Assembly (NCBI RefSeq): GCF_029277445.1 | Contig: NZ_CP119569.1 | Span: 62,001-126,000 of the forward strand | DNA: 64,000 nucleotides | From: Pararhizobium qamdonense | GTDB taxonomy: Bacteria; Pseudomonadota; Alphaproteobacteria; Rhizobiales; Rhizobiaceae | Direction: 5' to 3' | Shown: one piece after another, positions 26,571-35,617 of the stretch | Layout of the letters: each line of letters opens with the position of its first letter | How positions within the stretch are numbered: position 1 is the first letter of the stretch | Position numbers and translations under genes: made by a program | The notes under the pieces: generated by a model | What the model was told of the DNA's origin: nothing | What the model saw: only the letters and a program-made list of their open reading frames with translations | The model's database searches: none

Positions 26571-27599
26571 ATGACAGTTCAGATCAACGCTTATGATCCT
26601 GACAACAACGGCATCGGCATTTATTTTGATCAGTATTTGAATCAGAAGTTCGCCGCGTTCGACGGCGTGGCGGGCGTTCTTTCAGCTGACACTAACGTGA
26701 CGGGGTATGCTTTTGTCGATCCCAATGGTGGCGGTATCGTCTTCCATTCCGATACAGGTTGGACCGTCGATCCTGTTACCGGTCATGTAGTCGGCGAACT
26801 CCAAAGCATCTCGTTCGGGCAGCAAACCACGAGCAACGCTGACGGCTCGTTCACGCAGACGACCGAGATGCAGATGAGCGGGCTTGAAATCTCGCCGGCC
26901 GACCTTCAGCGGGTTTTCGATCAGGCTGCGGACGGAGAGTTCGACTACTTGTACGACTCGATACGTGGTGGGCAGTTCTTCGTTGAGGGCTCTTCAAGCA
27001 AAGACAGTCTTGTCGGAGGCTCGGCCGGGAGTACCATCTACGGCGGCGCCGGTGATGACCGCATCTACGGTAGAGGCGCAAACGGAGCGAGCGACCGTCT
27101 GTTCGGTGGCGATGGCAACGACAAGGTTGTAGGGGGCGATGGCGGCGACGTCATTTATGGAGAAAACGGTGACGACAAAATCTACGGAGCAGGCGGCGAG
27201 GACATATTGAAAGGTGGGTCCGGCAAAGACTACATTTACGGCGGTGATGGCTCGGATAAGTTATATGGCGGGAGCGGCGACGACGGGCTAACGGGTGGCA
27301 GTCAAGAGGATCGCCTTTATGGCGGCACTGGCAACGACACTTTGCATGGAGGCTTAGGCGCCGACACATTCATTTTCCAAAAGAACGCTGGCCGAGACAC
27401 TATTTTTGACTTTAAACCAGGTAAGGCAGGCAAGGACCTGATCATATTCCAGGGCACTGACTTGCATTCGTTCTCTGATGTCATTGACCACGCAAAAGAT
27501 ACTCCCCGAGGCGTCGTGATCACATATGAAGAAGGCACCCTACTACTGGCCGACGTTCGGTTGAAGTATCTCGACAGCCATGATTTTTTCTTTCTCTAA
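26571..27599 (+). CDS. RTX calcium-binding repeat protein
   Basis: A 342-residue protein with no Sec signal. Its middle to C-terminal part (about residues 160-275) carries roughly ten glycine-aspartate nonapeptides of the RTX type (GGAGDDRIYG, GGDGNDKVVG, GGSGDDGLTG), which form a calcium-bound beta-roll and end in LHGGLGADTFIFQ and a C-terminal region typical of type I secretion substrates. The N-terminal 150 residues have no recognisable enzyme domain. The ATG at 26571 has a GGAG box. No type I exporter is adjacent; export would rely on one encoded elsewhere. Confidence 0.88.
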   Translation: MTVQINAYDPDNNGIGIYFDQYLNQKFAAFDGVAGVLSADTNVTGYAFVDPNGGGIVFHSDTGWTVDPVTGHVVGELQSISFGQQTTSNADGSFTQTTEMQMSGLEISPADLQRVFDQAADGEFDYLYDSIRGGQFFVEGSSSKDSLVGGSAGSTIYGGAGDDRIYGRGANGASDRLFGGDGNDKVVGGDGGDVIYGENGDDKIYGAGGEDILKGGSGKDYIYGGDGSDKLYGGSGDDGLTGGSQEDRLYGGTGNDTLHGGLGADTFIFQKNAGRDTIFDFKPGKAGKDLIIFQGTDLHSFSDVIDHAKDTPRGVVITYEEGTLLLADVRLKYLDSHDFFFL

Positions 27600-27692
27600 T
27601 TCATGACGAGCAGCCTGCTGGGATTTGGCCATAAAGGAAATCCGGGCAGCCAACCCGAATCTTGTTAAGACCTATTTCGTCTCCACAATCGA

Positions 27693-28076
27693 CTATTCGC
27701 GGGAACGATCCCGTTCAGTTTGGTCGAAGTTGACGTCCCAATCCTTATCTGGCCCCTTGCCGCCAGGTGGAGTGCGATGGCCAGTCATGTCTTCGGATCC
27801 CGTCACCACGGTCGGCTTGGCACTGGCGACACCGGTGCTTTCTCCGTCAGCGCGAGATTTCGCGTACTGGCCCTTGGCGTCTTCCTTGATCTTGAGAGCG
27901 TCCGAAGGGCTGTTGCGCTTCGGGTCTTGGTTGTTTTCACCCAAGGCGTCCCGATCGACGTCTGGATTGTCCTTCGCGGGAAGATAGCCCCGTGGCCGGG
28001 TTTCCTCCGGACCTTCCCAACGTGGGGACTGATCGGTTGTGCCGGCTGCGCCGTCTGCAGGTGTGTTACTGACCAT
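27693..28076 (-). CDS. Hydrophilic stress-type hypothetical protein
   Basis: A 127-residue, very hydrophilic protein rich in D, E, K, G, P and S, without hydrophobic core segments, so probably disordered like many desiccation or general-stress proteins. A strong AAAGGAG box precedes the ATG and an EcfG-type promoter lies just upstream. I do not know the family's function. Repeated features such as PKRNSPSDALKIKEDA and TGHRTPPGGKGPD are of the kind seen in small rhizobial stress proteins. Confidence 0.7.
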   Translation of the reverse strand: MVSNTPADGAAGTTDQSPRWEGPEETRPRGYLPAKDNPDVDRDALGENNQDPKRNSPSDALKIKEDAKGQYAKSRADGESTGVASAKPTVVTGSEDMTGHRTPPGGKGPDKDWDVNFDQTERDRSRE

Positions 28077-28102
28077 GGTCTTTCTCCTTTGAATAGAGGG
28101 GC

Positions 28103-28127
28103 AACCAGTCGAGAGGGCAGAAGTTCC
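28103..28127 (-). promoter_or_regulatory. EcfG-type general-stress promoter
   Basis: Read on the minus strand, GGAAC (28127-28123) and GGTT (28106-28103) are separated by 16 bases, the EcfG spacing. The expected transcript start is about 20 bases before the ATG of the hydrophilic protein at 28076. Confidence 0.75.
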
Positions 28128-28209
28128 TTAGTTGACTTGCGGAGCTCACAGCAGACTCGACTCTCTTGGGTGTCTGTGTTTGATTTCACGCAGGTGGGGG
28201 AGATTGCAG

Positions 28210-28398
28210 ATGGCTTACGAGTGGAATGAGAAACGCGCACGGCGAGCACGCGTCCGAAAAATTGCTGCCGTTGCGGTCTGGGTTGCGGCCGTTGTGGGTT
28301 TGCCAACCTCCATGGTTATGGCATTTGCGCCGCCTCAGTCGAAAGCCACTAACGCCCGTGCGATCGGCCACCAAACGGTCGTCGCCTCGTCGAAATAG
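28210..28398 (+). CDS. Small single-pass membrane protein
   Basis: A 62-residue protein with a basic start (MAYEWNEKRARRARVRKI), one transmembrane helix (about residues 18-39, AAVAVWVAAVVGLPTSMVMA) and a short tail, so probably anchored with the N-terminus inside. The ATG is preceded by a GGGGGAG box. It is divergent from the hydrophilic stress protein. No family recognised. Confidence 0.6.
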   Translation: MAYEWNEKRARRARVRKIAAVAVWVAAVVGLPTSMVMAFAPPQSKATNARAIGHQTVVASSK

Positions 28399-28968
28399 AA
28401 AGTATCGATATAGGCCGCGCCAACTTCAGCGCGGGCGAAGTTAACAATGAAAGCGAGCGCGTCGAAATTGACGAGTGTTGATTTCCACTGAGGACCGAGC
28501 CGGTTAACCGTCCACGGGATCGTGCTGCCTTCCAAGTTCCTGGTCTTCCCCAGGACCCCGGACAACACGCCGGCGGCCGAGCCCCTCATCGTCGGCGTCG
28601 ATCTCTCTGACTATCGCTTCGGATGACCCCTCTCCGCCGGTCGGTCACTGTCATTCCAACAGATGTTGTTCGCGCGGCGCGAAACGTGGGGAGCGGTAAA
28701 GCCTCAGAGCTTGCCACCTATATCGTCGAGGACGGAAAAACTTTGGTCGTTCCGTCAAAGTAAGGCGCATCGCCCGACAGGGCATGGAAGGGCATGTCCT
28801 TGTTGTGCGGCTTTACCCTCTACAGATTTTACACGACGCAGGGCCAAACGGATTGAACCGATTTGAACAGTGCCTTGCTGAAACAGAATTGTTCCCAGCC
28901 AAGGCCGCAGAGATAAGTGAGTATGGCAGCCCGATCATCAGCCGCCATACTCGCACTGGAGCTAAAAA
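28399..28968. other. 570-base stretch with only short open frames
   Basis: No confident gene. A plus-strand frame of 46 codons (28623-28763; starts MTPLRRSVTVIPTD, ends EDGKTLVVPSK) overlaps by ATGA the end of another short frame ending LIVGVDLSDYRFG. The overlap looks operon-like, but neither has a ribosome-binding site or a recognisable family, so they may be fragments of a decayed gene. Confidence 0.4.
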
Positions 28969-29940
28969 CTACGCCCTAATGAACGCCAACAGATCCGGAT
29001 TGACCACGTCGGCATGGGTGGTTAGCATCCCGTGCGGGAACCCGTTGTACACTTTCAGGGTGCTGTTCTTGAGCAGCTTGGCCTGAACTTCCACGGCATC
29101 CTTGTAGGGTACGATCTGGTCATCATCGCCCTGTGTGACCAGCATCGGCACGGTGATCGCCTTGAGGTCTTCGGTCTGGTCGGTCTCCGAGAAGGCCTTG
29201 ATGCCGTCATAGTGGGCCTTCGCGCTGCCCATCATGCCTTGGCGCCACCAATTGTCGATCACGCCCTGCGAGACCTTCGCGCCTTCGCGGTTGAAGCCGT
29301 AAAATGGGCCAGAGGCAACGTCGAGGAAGAACTGCGCGCGATTGGCTGCGAGAGCGTTGCGGAAACCGTCGAACACTTCGATCGGTGTGCCATCAGGATT
29401 ACCTGCGGTCTTGACCATCAGCGGTGGAACTGCGCTGACGAGAATGGCCTTTGCAACGCGGCCCTGCGGCTGCCCATATTTGGCAACGTAACGAGCGACT
29501 TCGCCGCCGCCTGTCGAGTGGCCGATATGGACGGCGTTGTGCAGGTCCAGATGCTCGGCAACAGCTGACGCATCTGCGGCGTAGTGATCCATGTCGTGAC
29601 CGCCGCTCACCTGAGACGAACGGCCGTGGCCGCGGCGATCATGTGCGACGACGCGGTAGCCCTTGCTGACAAAGAACAGCATCTGGGCATCCCAATCGTC
29701 GGACGACAAAGGCCAGCCATGGTGAAACACGATCGGTTGTGCCTCCTTCGGACCCCAGTCCTTGTAGAAGATTTCAACGCCGTCCTTTGTGGTCACGTAA
29801 CTATGGGTCATTGGTTCAATTCCTTGCTGATGAGGAGAGATTTTCTCTTCAGAAGCCAAAGCCGGGATGGCCAGGGCGAGAGAAATGGTGGTGCCGGTCA
29901 GCAGAACCTGCCGACGGGAGACGGAAAATTCGCTGGTCAT
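28969..29940 (-). CDS. Exported alpha/beta hydrolase (non-haem chloroperoxidase-like)
   Basis: A 323-residue protein. The N-terminus has a twin-arginine-type signal ([18 protein letters not shown]) followed by a small-residue cleavage region ending ALAS. The catalytic domain has the chloroperoxidase/esterase pattern [26 protein letters not shown], the nucleophile GHSTGGGE, an aspartate near QGDDDQIVP and a histidine in GFPHGML. These cofactor-free enzymes act as esterases or perhydrolases. The start at 29940 has a GGAG box. The dps gene lies 67 bases upstream in the same direction, so both may serve oxidative stress. Confidence 0.9.
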   Translation of the reverse strand: MTSEFSVSRRQVLLTGTTISLALAIPALASEEKISPHQQGIEPMTHSYVTTKDGVEIFYKDWGPKEAQPIVFHHGWPLSSDDWDAQMLFFVSKGYRVVAHDRRGHGRSSQVSGGHDMDHYAADASAVAEHLDLHNAVHIGHSTGGGEVARYVAKYGQPQGRVAKAILVSAVPPLMVKTAGNPDGTPIEVFDGFRNALAANRAQFFLDVASGPFYGFNREGAKVSQGVIDNWWRQGMMGSAKAHYDGIKAFSETDQTEDLKAITVPMLVTQGDDDQIVPYKDAVEVQAKLLKNSTLKVYNGFPHGMLTTHADVVNPDLLAFIRA

Positions 29941-30007
29941 GAGATGTCTCCAGGATTTCGAGCCGGCCAAACCAACAGCCAACTCAGCCGTTGACGCACT
30001 GTTGCGC

Positions 30008-30526
30008 TTACTCGGCGCCGCGGGTGCTCTCGAACAGGAACCAGGCACGGCGCTCGGCCTCGTCCACCCAGTTCTCGATCAGGCTGGCAGTGGCGATATC
30101 GCCATGCTCATCGCAAAGATTGTGGGTCTCCCTCATCAAAGAAACCAGAGTGAGGTTATCTTCACGAAGTTCAGCCAGCATGTCGGCCGGCATCAAGAAA
30201 TCGGCATCGTTGTCAAGCAGGCGCTGCACCTTGGAAATGTGGCCGATCGAACGAATGGTGGTGCCGCCGATCTTGCGAGCTCGCTCGGCAATATCGTCCG
30301 TCATGGCAAAAATCTGCTCACCCTGCTCATCGAGCATCAGGTGGTAATCGCGGAAGTGCGGCCCGCTCATGTGCCAATGGAAATTCTTGGTTTTGAGGTA
30401 AAGGGCGAAGACATCGGCCAGAAGCGCGGTTAGCGCACCGGAGATGTCGGTCGTTGCGTTGGCACCGAGGGTCGTCGGCGTTGCGAGCGGCGATTTTCGA
30501 TGTTTCTCGGCGAGCGTGCGGTCCAT
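30008..30526 (-). CDS. dps: Dps-family DNA-protecting ferritin-like protein
   Basis: A 172-residue ferritin-like protein. The inter-subunit ferroxidase residues are visible in [18 protein letters not shown] and [19 protein letters not shown], the diagnostic Dps signature. Dps forms a dodecamer that stores iron, consumes peroxide and can coat DNA. A perfect AAGGAGATCATC site precedes the ATG. No EcfG-like site was found upstream, so control may differ from that of its neighbours. Confidence 0.95.
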   Translation of the reverse strand: MDRTLAEKHRKSPLATPTTLGANATTDISGALTALLADVFALYLKTKNFHWHMSGPHFRDYHLMLDEQGEQIFAMTDDIAERARKIGGTTIRSIGHISKVQRLLDNDADFLMPADMLAELREDNLTLVSLMRETHNLCDEHGDIATASLIENWVDEAERRAWFLFESTRGAE

Positions 30527-30773
30527 GATGATCTCCTTTGGATTGTGTGGGCTGCTGAGGATTTTTCTAGATCGGCGAGCGACCCCTCGGTATCCAATGC
30601 TTGGCTAGTCAAACCCACACCAAGGTATAGTTTCGGAACTCTCGGCATTTCGAAACACCCCCGCTATCAATGCTGCGAGCGCCAACCTATCGGTCTGGTT
30701 TTACACGGGAATAGTCGATTTTGAGTTTGCGTTTTACCAACCGGGATGGCTTGATGAGGCAATCGCCGTCAAC

Positions 30774-32363
30774 ATGGGAAACGACATGCCTTCGCTTGGA
30801 CTTGTGAACCCGAAACGACGGTTATCGGCTCGCTACGAAACCGGCATTCTGTCGTTCGCATTCGTTCTTGCGGCTACTGTTTTCTATCTCGATACATTCA
30901 CCGACATCCACAGCGCGCTTGCCACGCTCTATGTTATCACGCTGCTTCTTTCGGCGGAAACGCTGACGGAAAAGGGAACGCTGCTGCTGACGGCAGTCTG
31001 CATCGGTCTGTCAATTCTCTCCTACGCCGCGGCCCATGGTACAGACGCCGACCTTGCGGCAATATTGCGCTTGGCGGTGGCCGTTGCTGCCATCTCGATT
31101 ACCTGTGCGCTGATCATACGGAACCACCGTGCGCGGCTGGATCTGATAAAATCCAATATCGCCTTGCAGAGCAGCGAAGAACGCTACCGGACGATTTTCG
31201 AGCAGAGCCGCGTCGCTCTGTGGGAGCGTGATTATTCCGAGGTACGCGCGTCGTTGATGGCCCTTAAAGCGCAGGGCGTCGCCGATCTGCGTGCTTATGC
31301 CCGACACAATCCGAACTTCATCGGCGACTGCATTGCCCGCATACCCACGGTCGCTGCCAATGCCGCGGCGCTCGAGCTTCTCGGTAATGTCAGTGCAAAG
31401 AATGCAGGCTCGATGCGCCGCTACATCGCGCAGGACGACGAGACCTTTCTCGATCTCATGGTGGCGATCTTCGATGATCAGAGCTATTTCGAGGGCAAGG
31501 GCACGATCATCACCAGCGACGGCCCCACCAAGCTGGTTTTGCTGACGGTGGGCTTTCCAGTGGACGTCGCCAACTTCAACCGCGTCATCGTCGGCATGTT
31601 CGACATTACGGAGCGCGAACTGGCCCAGAAGGCGTTGTTCGAGGCCCAGGCCGAACTCGCACTCGCATCGCGTGCGGCAACTGTCGGAGCCCTTTCGGCG
31701 TCTCTCGCACACGAACTCAACCAGCCACTCGGTGCTATTGTCGTCAATGCCCAAACCCTGCAGCGCTGGCTCGATCGGGATCCGCCGGATCTGGCGGCGG
31801 TGTCCCGCTCGGCCGAGCGCATCGTGCGCGACAGCCAACGCGCCAGCGACATTATCCAGAGCACCCGATCGATGTTGAGCGAGCGTACGCCGGTCCTCAA
31901 GGCAGTGTCATTGGCCGATCTTGTCAGTGAGACGCAAGCTCTCATGGAGAATGAGCTTTCCAGGAACCGGATCACATTCGAAACGAGCGAGGCTCCCGGG
32001 ATCACCAACGTTAGTGCGGTCCGCATCGAGTTGCAGCAGGTGCTGATCAATCTGATCACCAATGCCATTCAGGCCATGGCGGAGACGCCAGAAGAGCTTC
32101 GACGGATTTCGGTGTCGATCAACCCGGCAGAGGGCCAAAGCATGCGGGTCAGTGTTCGTGACAGCGGCCCTGGTCTGAGCGACGAAATCCTCAAAAACCT
32201 GTTCAAGCCGTTCTCCACCACCAAGGAAACAGGCCTTGGCATGGGGCTTGCCATCTGCCGCGGCATGCTGGAAGCCCGTGGCGGCTCTCTGACCGCGAGC
32301 AACCATGCGGAAGGCGGCGCGCTGTTCGAAATGATCGTGCCAATGGAGGCTGTCCATGAATGA
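30774..32363 (+). CDS. Membrane-bound PAS sensor histidine kinase (FixL-like)
   Basis: A 529-residue kinase. Four or five hydrophobic segments lie at about residues 20-120, then a PAS-like sensor region (LQSSEERYRTIFEQSRVALWE, about 140-280), a HisKA domain with the phospho-accepting histidine at about 313 (LSASLAHELNQPLGAI), and a HATPase domain (N-box LQQVLINLITNAIQAM, G-box DSGPGLS and GLGMGLAICRGM). The PAS segment shows no obvious haem-binding signature. An ATG at 30786 is an alternative start. The response-regulator gene overlaps the end by 8 bases. Confidence 0.92.
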   Translation: MGNDMPSLGLVNPKRRLSARYETGILSFAFVLAATVFYLDTFTDIHSALATLYVITLLLSAETLTEKGTLLLTAVCIGLSILSYAAAHGTDADLAAILRLAVAVAAISITCALIIRNHRARLDLIKSNIALQSSEERYRTIFEQSRVALWERDYSEVRASLMALKAQGVADLRAYARHNPNFIGDCIARIPTVAANAAALELLGNVSAKNAGSMRRYIAQDDETFLDLMVAIFDDQSYFEGKGTIITSDGPTKLVLLTVGFPVDVANFNRVIVGMFDITERELAQKALFEAQAELALASRAATVGALSASLAHELNQPLGAIVVNAQTLQRWLDRDPPDLAAVSRSAERIVRDSQRASDIIQSTRSMLSERTPVLKAVSLADLVSETQALMENELSRNRITFETSEAPGITNVSAVRIELQQVLINLITNAIQAMAETPEELRRISVSINPAEGQSMRVSVRDSGPGLSDEILKNLFKPFSTTKETGLGMGLAICRGMLEARGGSLTASNHAEGGALFEMIVPMEAVHE

Positions 32364-32997
32364 TGCCAGAAAATCCGCCAAAACCACGAGCAACGATACG
32401 CCTGTCGTTTACGTCGTGGATGACGATCCCTCGATCCGAGAGGCACTGGTCGATCTCTTCCTGTCGGTCCGCACGGAGGCGCTGGCCTTCGAAAGCGCGC
32501 AGGACCTTCTTTACAATGCCGATCTCAAGCGGCCGGGCTGCATCCTGCTCGACGTAAGGCTGCCCGGCGCAAATGGCCTGGACTTTCAGCTTCATCTGGA
32601 AAAACTCGGTAACCGGATGCCGATCATCTTCATGACCGGCCATGGCGACATACCGATGACCGTGCGGGCGATGAAGGCCGGCGCGGTGGATTTTCTGGCA
32701 AAACCGTTCCGGGATCAGGATATCCTCGATGCTGTCGCCGTCGCTTTCCAGAAAGACCGGGACCTGCGCCAACAGTCTGCTGCAAATGGCGCCGTCACGG
32801 AACTGGCCAAGTCATTGACCCGCCGCGAACATGAGGTCATGACGGCTGTCGTTCAGGGCCTGATGAACAAGCAGATCGCCTTCAACCTCGGCATCAGCGA
32901 GATCACGGTCAAACTCCATCGTGGCAATGTCATGCGCAAGATGGAGGCGCGCTCGGTCGCAGATCTGGTCCGCAAAGCCGAGCTGCTTGGGCTGTGA
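32356..32997 (+). CDS. FixJ-like LuxR-type response regulator
   Basis: A 213-residue two-domain regulator. The receiver domain (about residues 15-130) has the acidic pair in VDDDPS, the phosphorylated aspartate at about 66 (ILLDVRLPG), the switch threonine in FMTGHGD and the lysine in FLAKPF. The LuxR helix-turn-helix (about 145-210) has SLTRREHEVMTAVVQGLMNKQ and ISEITVKLHRGNVMRKM. Its start lies inside the kinase 3' end, so it is the direct partner of that kinase. Confidence 0.95.
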   Translation: MNDARKSAKTTSNDTPVVYVVDDDPSIREALVDLFLSVRTEALAFESAQDLLYNADLKRPGCILLDVRLPGANGLDFQLHLEKLGNRMPIIFMTGHGDIPMTVRAMKAGAVDFLAKPFRDQDILDAVAVAFQKDRDLRQQSAANGAVTELAKSLTRREHEVMTAVVQGLMNKQIAFNLGISEITVKLHRGNVMRKMEARSVADLVRKAELLGL

Positions 32998-33088
32998 ATG
33001 GCAAAACCTAGACCCTTGTATGGTACAAGGACCGGGCTCGAAGGCGCATATACCGGGCTGTTGATCTAACACGGCAAGGCCAGAGAAA

Positions 33089-33460
33089 TTGTCCAGAACA
33101 CCAGTCATAGCCATTGTTGACGACGATCAGTCGATCCGCGAAGCGCTTGACGATCTCATTTTGTCTTGCGGGTACGAGAGCCGGCTTTTCACGTCTGCGG
33201 AAGAGTATCTTGCTGCCCCGGATCGCTCGTCGATTGACTGCATGCTCGTGGATGTCAAAATGCCCGGTCTCACGGGCATCGAGTTGCAGGCGGCGCTGAA
33301 CGAACAAGATGCGCTGAAGCCGCCGATGATCTTCATGACGTCCTATAGCGACAACAAAACCAAGGCTGCGGCGATGAGTGGCGGCGCTTTTGCCTTTCTC
33401 GGCAAGCCCGTGAATTTTAGCCAGTTGGTGCAGTGTCTTGAACAGGCGCTGAAGCACTGA
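33089..33460 (+). CDS. Stand-alone receiver-domain protein
   Basis: A 123-residue FixJ-type receiver domain with no output domain: IVDDDQSIREALDDLI, the phospho-aspartate at about residue 55 (MLVDVKMPG), the threonine position in FMTSYSD, and the lysine in FLGKPVNF. It starts at TTG. Such single-domain receivers act as phosphate sinks or bind targets directly. It follows the FixLJ-like pair by 91 bases and may share its kinase. Confidence 0.88.
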   Translation: MSRTPVIAIVDDDQSIREALDDLILSCGYESRLFTSAEEYLAAPDRSSIDCMLVDVKMPGLTGIELQAALNEQDALKPPMIFMTSYSDNKTKAAAMSGGAFAFLGKPVNFSQLVQCLEQALKH

Positions 33461-33484
33461 TCCCTGCCAACAAGGAGCAAATGC

Positions 33485-33790
33485 ATGTCGCACGGTTGTT
33501 CGCATACATCGACGATCCGCACGGTTCATCCCAAAACGCTCGGCTGCGAGGAATGCCTTGAGACCGGACAAGCCTGGTTTCATCTGAGGATTTGTCGCGA
33601 ATGCGGCCATGTCGGTTGCTGCGACCAATCCCCCGGTCGTCACGCCACCGCGCATTTCCATGCCACGCAGCATCCGATCATAGAAGGTTACGATCCGCCG
33701 GAAGGCTGGGGATGGTGTTTTGTTGACGAGACGATGGTGGAATTGCCGGACCAGACACCCCAGCGCGGACCGATACCTCGCTATTACTAG
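33485..33790 (+). CDS. UBP-type zinc-finger protein
   Basis: A 101-residue zf-UBP domain. Metal-binding cysteines and histidines are in CSHTSTI, CEECLETG, CRECGHVGCCD and HATAHFHATQHPI, the standard zf-UBP pattern, followed by WGWCFVDE. In eukaryotes the domain binds free ubiquitin C-termini; in bacteria its partner is unknown, but it is repeatedly found beside the thioredoxin-reductase-like fusion encoded here immediately downstream. An AAGGAG box lies before the ATG. Confidence 0.93.
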   Translation: MSHGCSHTSTIRTVHPKTLGCEECLETGQAWFHLRICRECGHVGCCDQSPGRHATAHFHATQHPIIEGYDPPEGWGWCFVDETMVELPDQTPQRGPIPRYY

Positions 33791-33846
33791 ACCATCTCGA
33801 AACGGCGACGCCAATTTAGACACGTATCAAACCAAGGGAAGAATCG

Positions 33847-35520
33847 ATGGCGGATCTCAGCGCAAGACAACACCAGATGTTTCCGGAGCTGAGCCCTCGT
33901 CAGGTCGAGACGGCAAAACGCTTTGCCAGTGGCGAGCCGCAGCGTTTCGAAGCCGGTGACTTCGTGTACAAGGTGGGCGATCACGCCGCACCCGCGTGGT
34001 TGGTGTTGGAAGGCGCGATGGATGTCTTTCGCCATGAAGGCCTCTCGCATGAGGCACCGATCACCACGCATGGCGTTGGCCAGCTATCCGGCGAGGTCAA
34101 CCAGCTTTCCGGACGCCCAACGTTGGCCGGTGCGCGTGCGGGGGCCGCAGGCTGTGTCGCAATTCCTTTCGACGCAGCCCATCTGCGCGCACTTGTTATC
34201 GGATCAGCCGATGTCGGCGAGATTATCATGCGCGCCTTCATCCTGCGGCGTGTCGGACTGATCGATGCCGGCGCTGGCTCGGTGCTCATCGGTGCTCCGG
34301 GCAATGCAGCACTTTCACGATTGCAGGGATTCCTCGCCCGCAGCGCGTTTCCCTATATCGTGCTCGATTCATTGGCCGAAGGCGAAGGCCGCGCACTGAT
34401 CGAACGGCTCGGCATCGTCGCTTCAGAACTTCCCCTGATGGTCTGCCCCAACGGAACGGTGTTGAAAAACCCGACCGACACGGAAGCCGCCGCGTGCCTT
34501 GGCATGACGCCGGAGCTGACGCCCGGCAAGCTCTATGACGTTGCCGTCGTCGGGGCCGGGCCGGCAGGCCTTGCCACCGCCGTTTATGCCGCCTCCGAAG
34601 GGCTCGACGTCATTGTCATCGACGAACGCTCAGTGGGAGGACAGGCAGGCGCTTCCTCACGCATCGAAAACTATCTCGGCTTCCCGACCGGTATATCCGG
34701 CCAGGCGCTGGCCGGGCGCGCCTATAACCAGGCACTTAAATTCGGGGCGGAAATGGTTCTGCCCGTCAGTGTCAGCGGTTTGATCCCCCCGAAAGATGAT
34801 GCCGGTGCGCTGACACTCGAACTTGGCGGCGGAAAATCTGTAACGGCCCGCAGCGTGGTCATCGCCTCCGGCGCCCGCTACAGGCGGCCCGACCTTGCCA
34901 ACATAGAGAGCTTCGAGGGCAACGGCATCTCATATTGGGCTTCGCCAATCGAGGCAAAACTCTGCGCCGGCGAAGAGATCGCCCTGGTGGGCGGCGGCAA
35001 TTCGGCCGGCCAGGCCATCGCTTTTCTCGCACCTCAGGTCAAGAAACTGCATCTCGTCGTCCGGCGCGCGCTCGAAGAAACGATGTCGCAATATCTGATC
35101 GACCGCATCAAGGCTTTCCCCAATGTCGAACTGCACATGCATTGCGAAGTGGACGCGATCGAAGGTGATCCCGCAGGCGGCCTGAATTCCGCTACCCTGC
35201 GCAATCGGCTGGATGGAAGCGAACGACAGCTGTCACTTCATCACCTTTTCCTGTTCATTGGAGCCGATCCCAATGCCGGCTGGATCAGCAACCGCGTCCA
35301 TACCGATGACAAGGGCTTTATTGTTACCGGCCAGTCCTTCGATGCGCTTTGCAGCTTCGCCCGCAAGCCCATGCCCCTGGAAACCAGCCTGCCGAATGTC
35401 TTTGCCATCGGCGACGTTCGGTCAGGCTCGACCAAGCGGGTTGCTGCAGCGGTGGGCGAAGGTGCCGCCGTCGTCTCGCAGATCCACAATGCGCTCAGCC
35501 TGATGAAGACCCCGCACTGA
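33847..35520 (+). CDS. Cyclic-nucleotide-domain / thioredoxin-reductase-like fusion flavoprotein
   Basis: A 557-residue three-part protein. Residues about 20-135 form a cyclic-nucleotide-binding-like domain (FEAGDFVYKVGD, GQLSGEVNQLSG). Residues about 145-225 look like a thioredoxin-fold linker lacking the CxxC. The rest is a thioredoxin-reductase-type flavoprotein with GAGPAGLATAVYAASEG for FAD, VGGGNSAGQA for NAD(P)H and FAIGDVRSGSTKRVA near the end. The redox-active CxxC of true thioredoxin reductase is replaced by ASPIEAKLC, as in this subfamily. It probably senses a nucleotide and passes electrons to an unknown partner. The UBP finger gene lies 56 bases upstream. Confidence 0.9.
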   Translation: MADLSARQHQMFPELSPRQVETAKRFASGEPQRFEAGDFVYKVGDHAAPAWLVLEGAMDVFRHEGLSHEAPITTHGVGQLSGEVNQLSGRPTLAGARAGAAGCVAIPFDAAHLRALVIGSADVGEIIMRAFILRRVGLIDAGAGSVLIGAPGNAALSRLQGFLARSAFPYIVLDSLAEGEGRALIERLGIVASELPLMVCPNGTVLKNPTDTEAAACLGMTPELTPGKLYDVAVVGAGPAGLATAVYAASEGLDVIVIDERSVGGQAGASSRIENYLGFPTGISGQALAGRAYNQALKFGAEMVLPVSVSGLIPPKDDAGALTLELGGGKSVTARSVVIASGARYRRPDLANIESFEGNGISYWASPIEAKLCAGEEIALVGGGNSAGQAIAFLAPQVKKLHLVVRRALEETMSQYLIDRIKAFPNVELHMHCEVDAIEGDPAGGLNSATLRNRLDGSERQLSLHHLFLFIGADPNAGWISNRVHTDDKGFIVTGQSFDALCSFARKPMPLETSLPNVFAIGDVRSGSTKRVAAAVGEGAAVVSQIHNALSLMKTPH

Positions 35521-35617
35521 AGCATGCGACATTTGTCAAAATCAAACGACCCACTGGCAAATGCCGGCGGGTCGAACCTGTCGTTCATAAGGGATGTGAG
35601 AGACATCCAGACAGTGC

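Noticed and set aside
27059..27360. Tandem DNA repeats in the RTX gene considered as a CRISPR-like array
   Set aside because: The periodicity is 27 bp, in frame and degenerate, as expected from protein nonapeptide repeats; there are no identical repeats with unique spacers.
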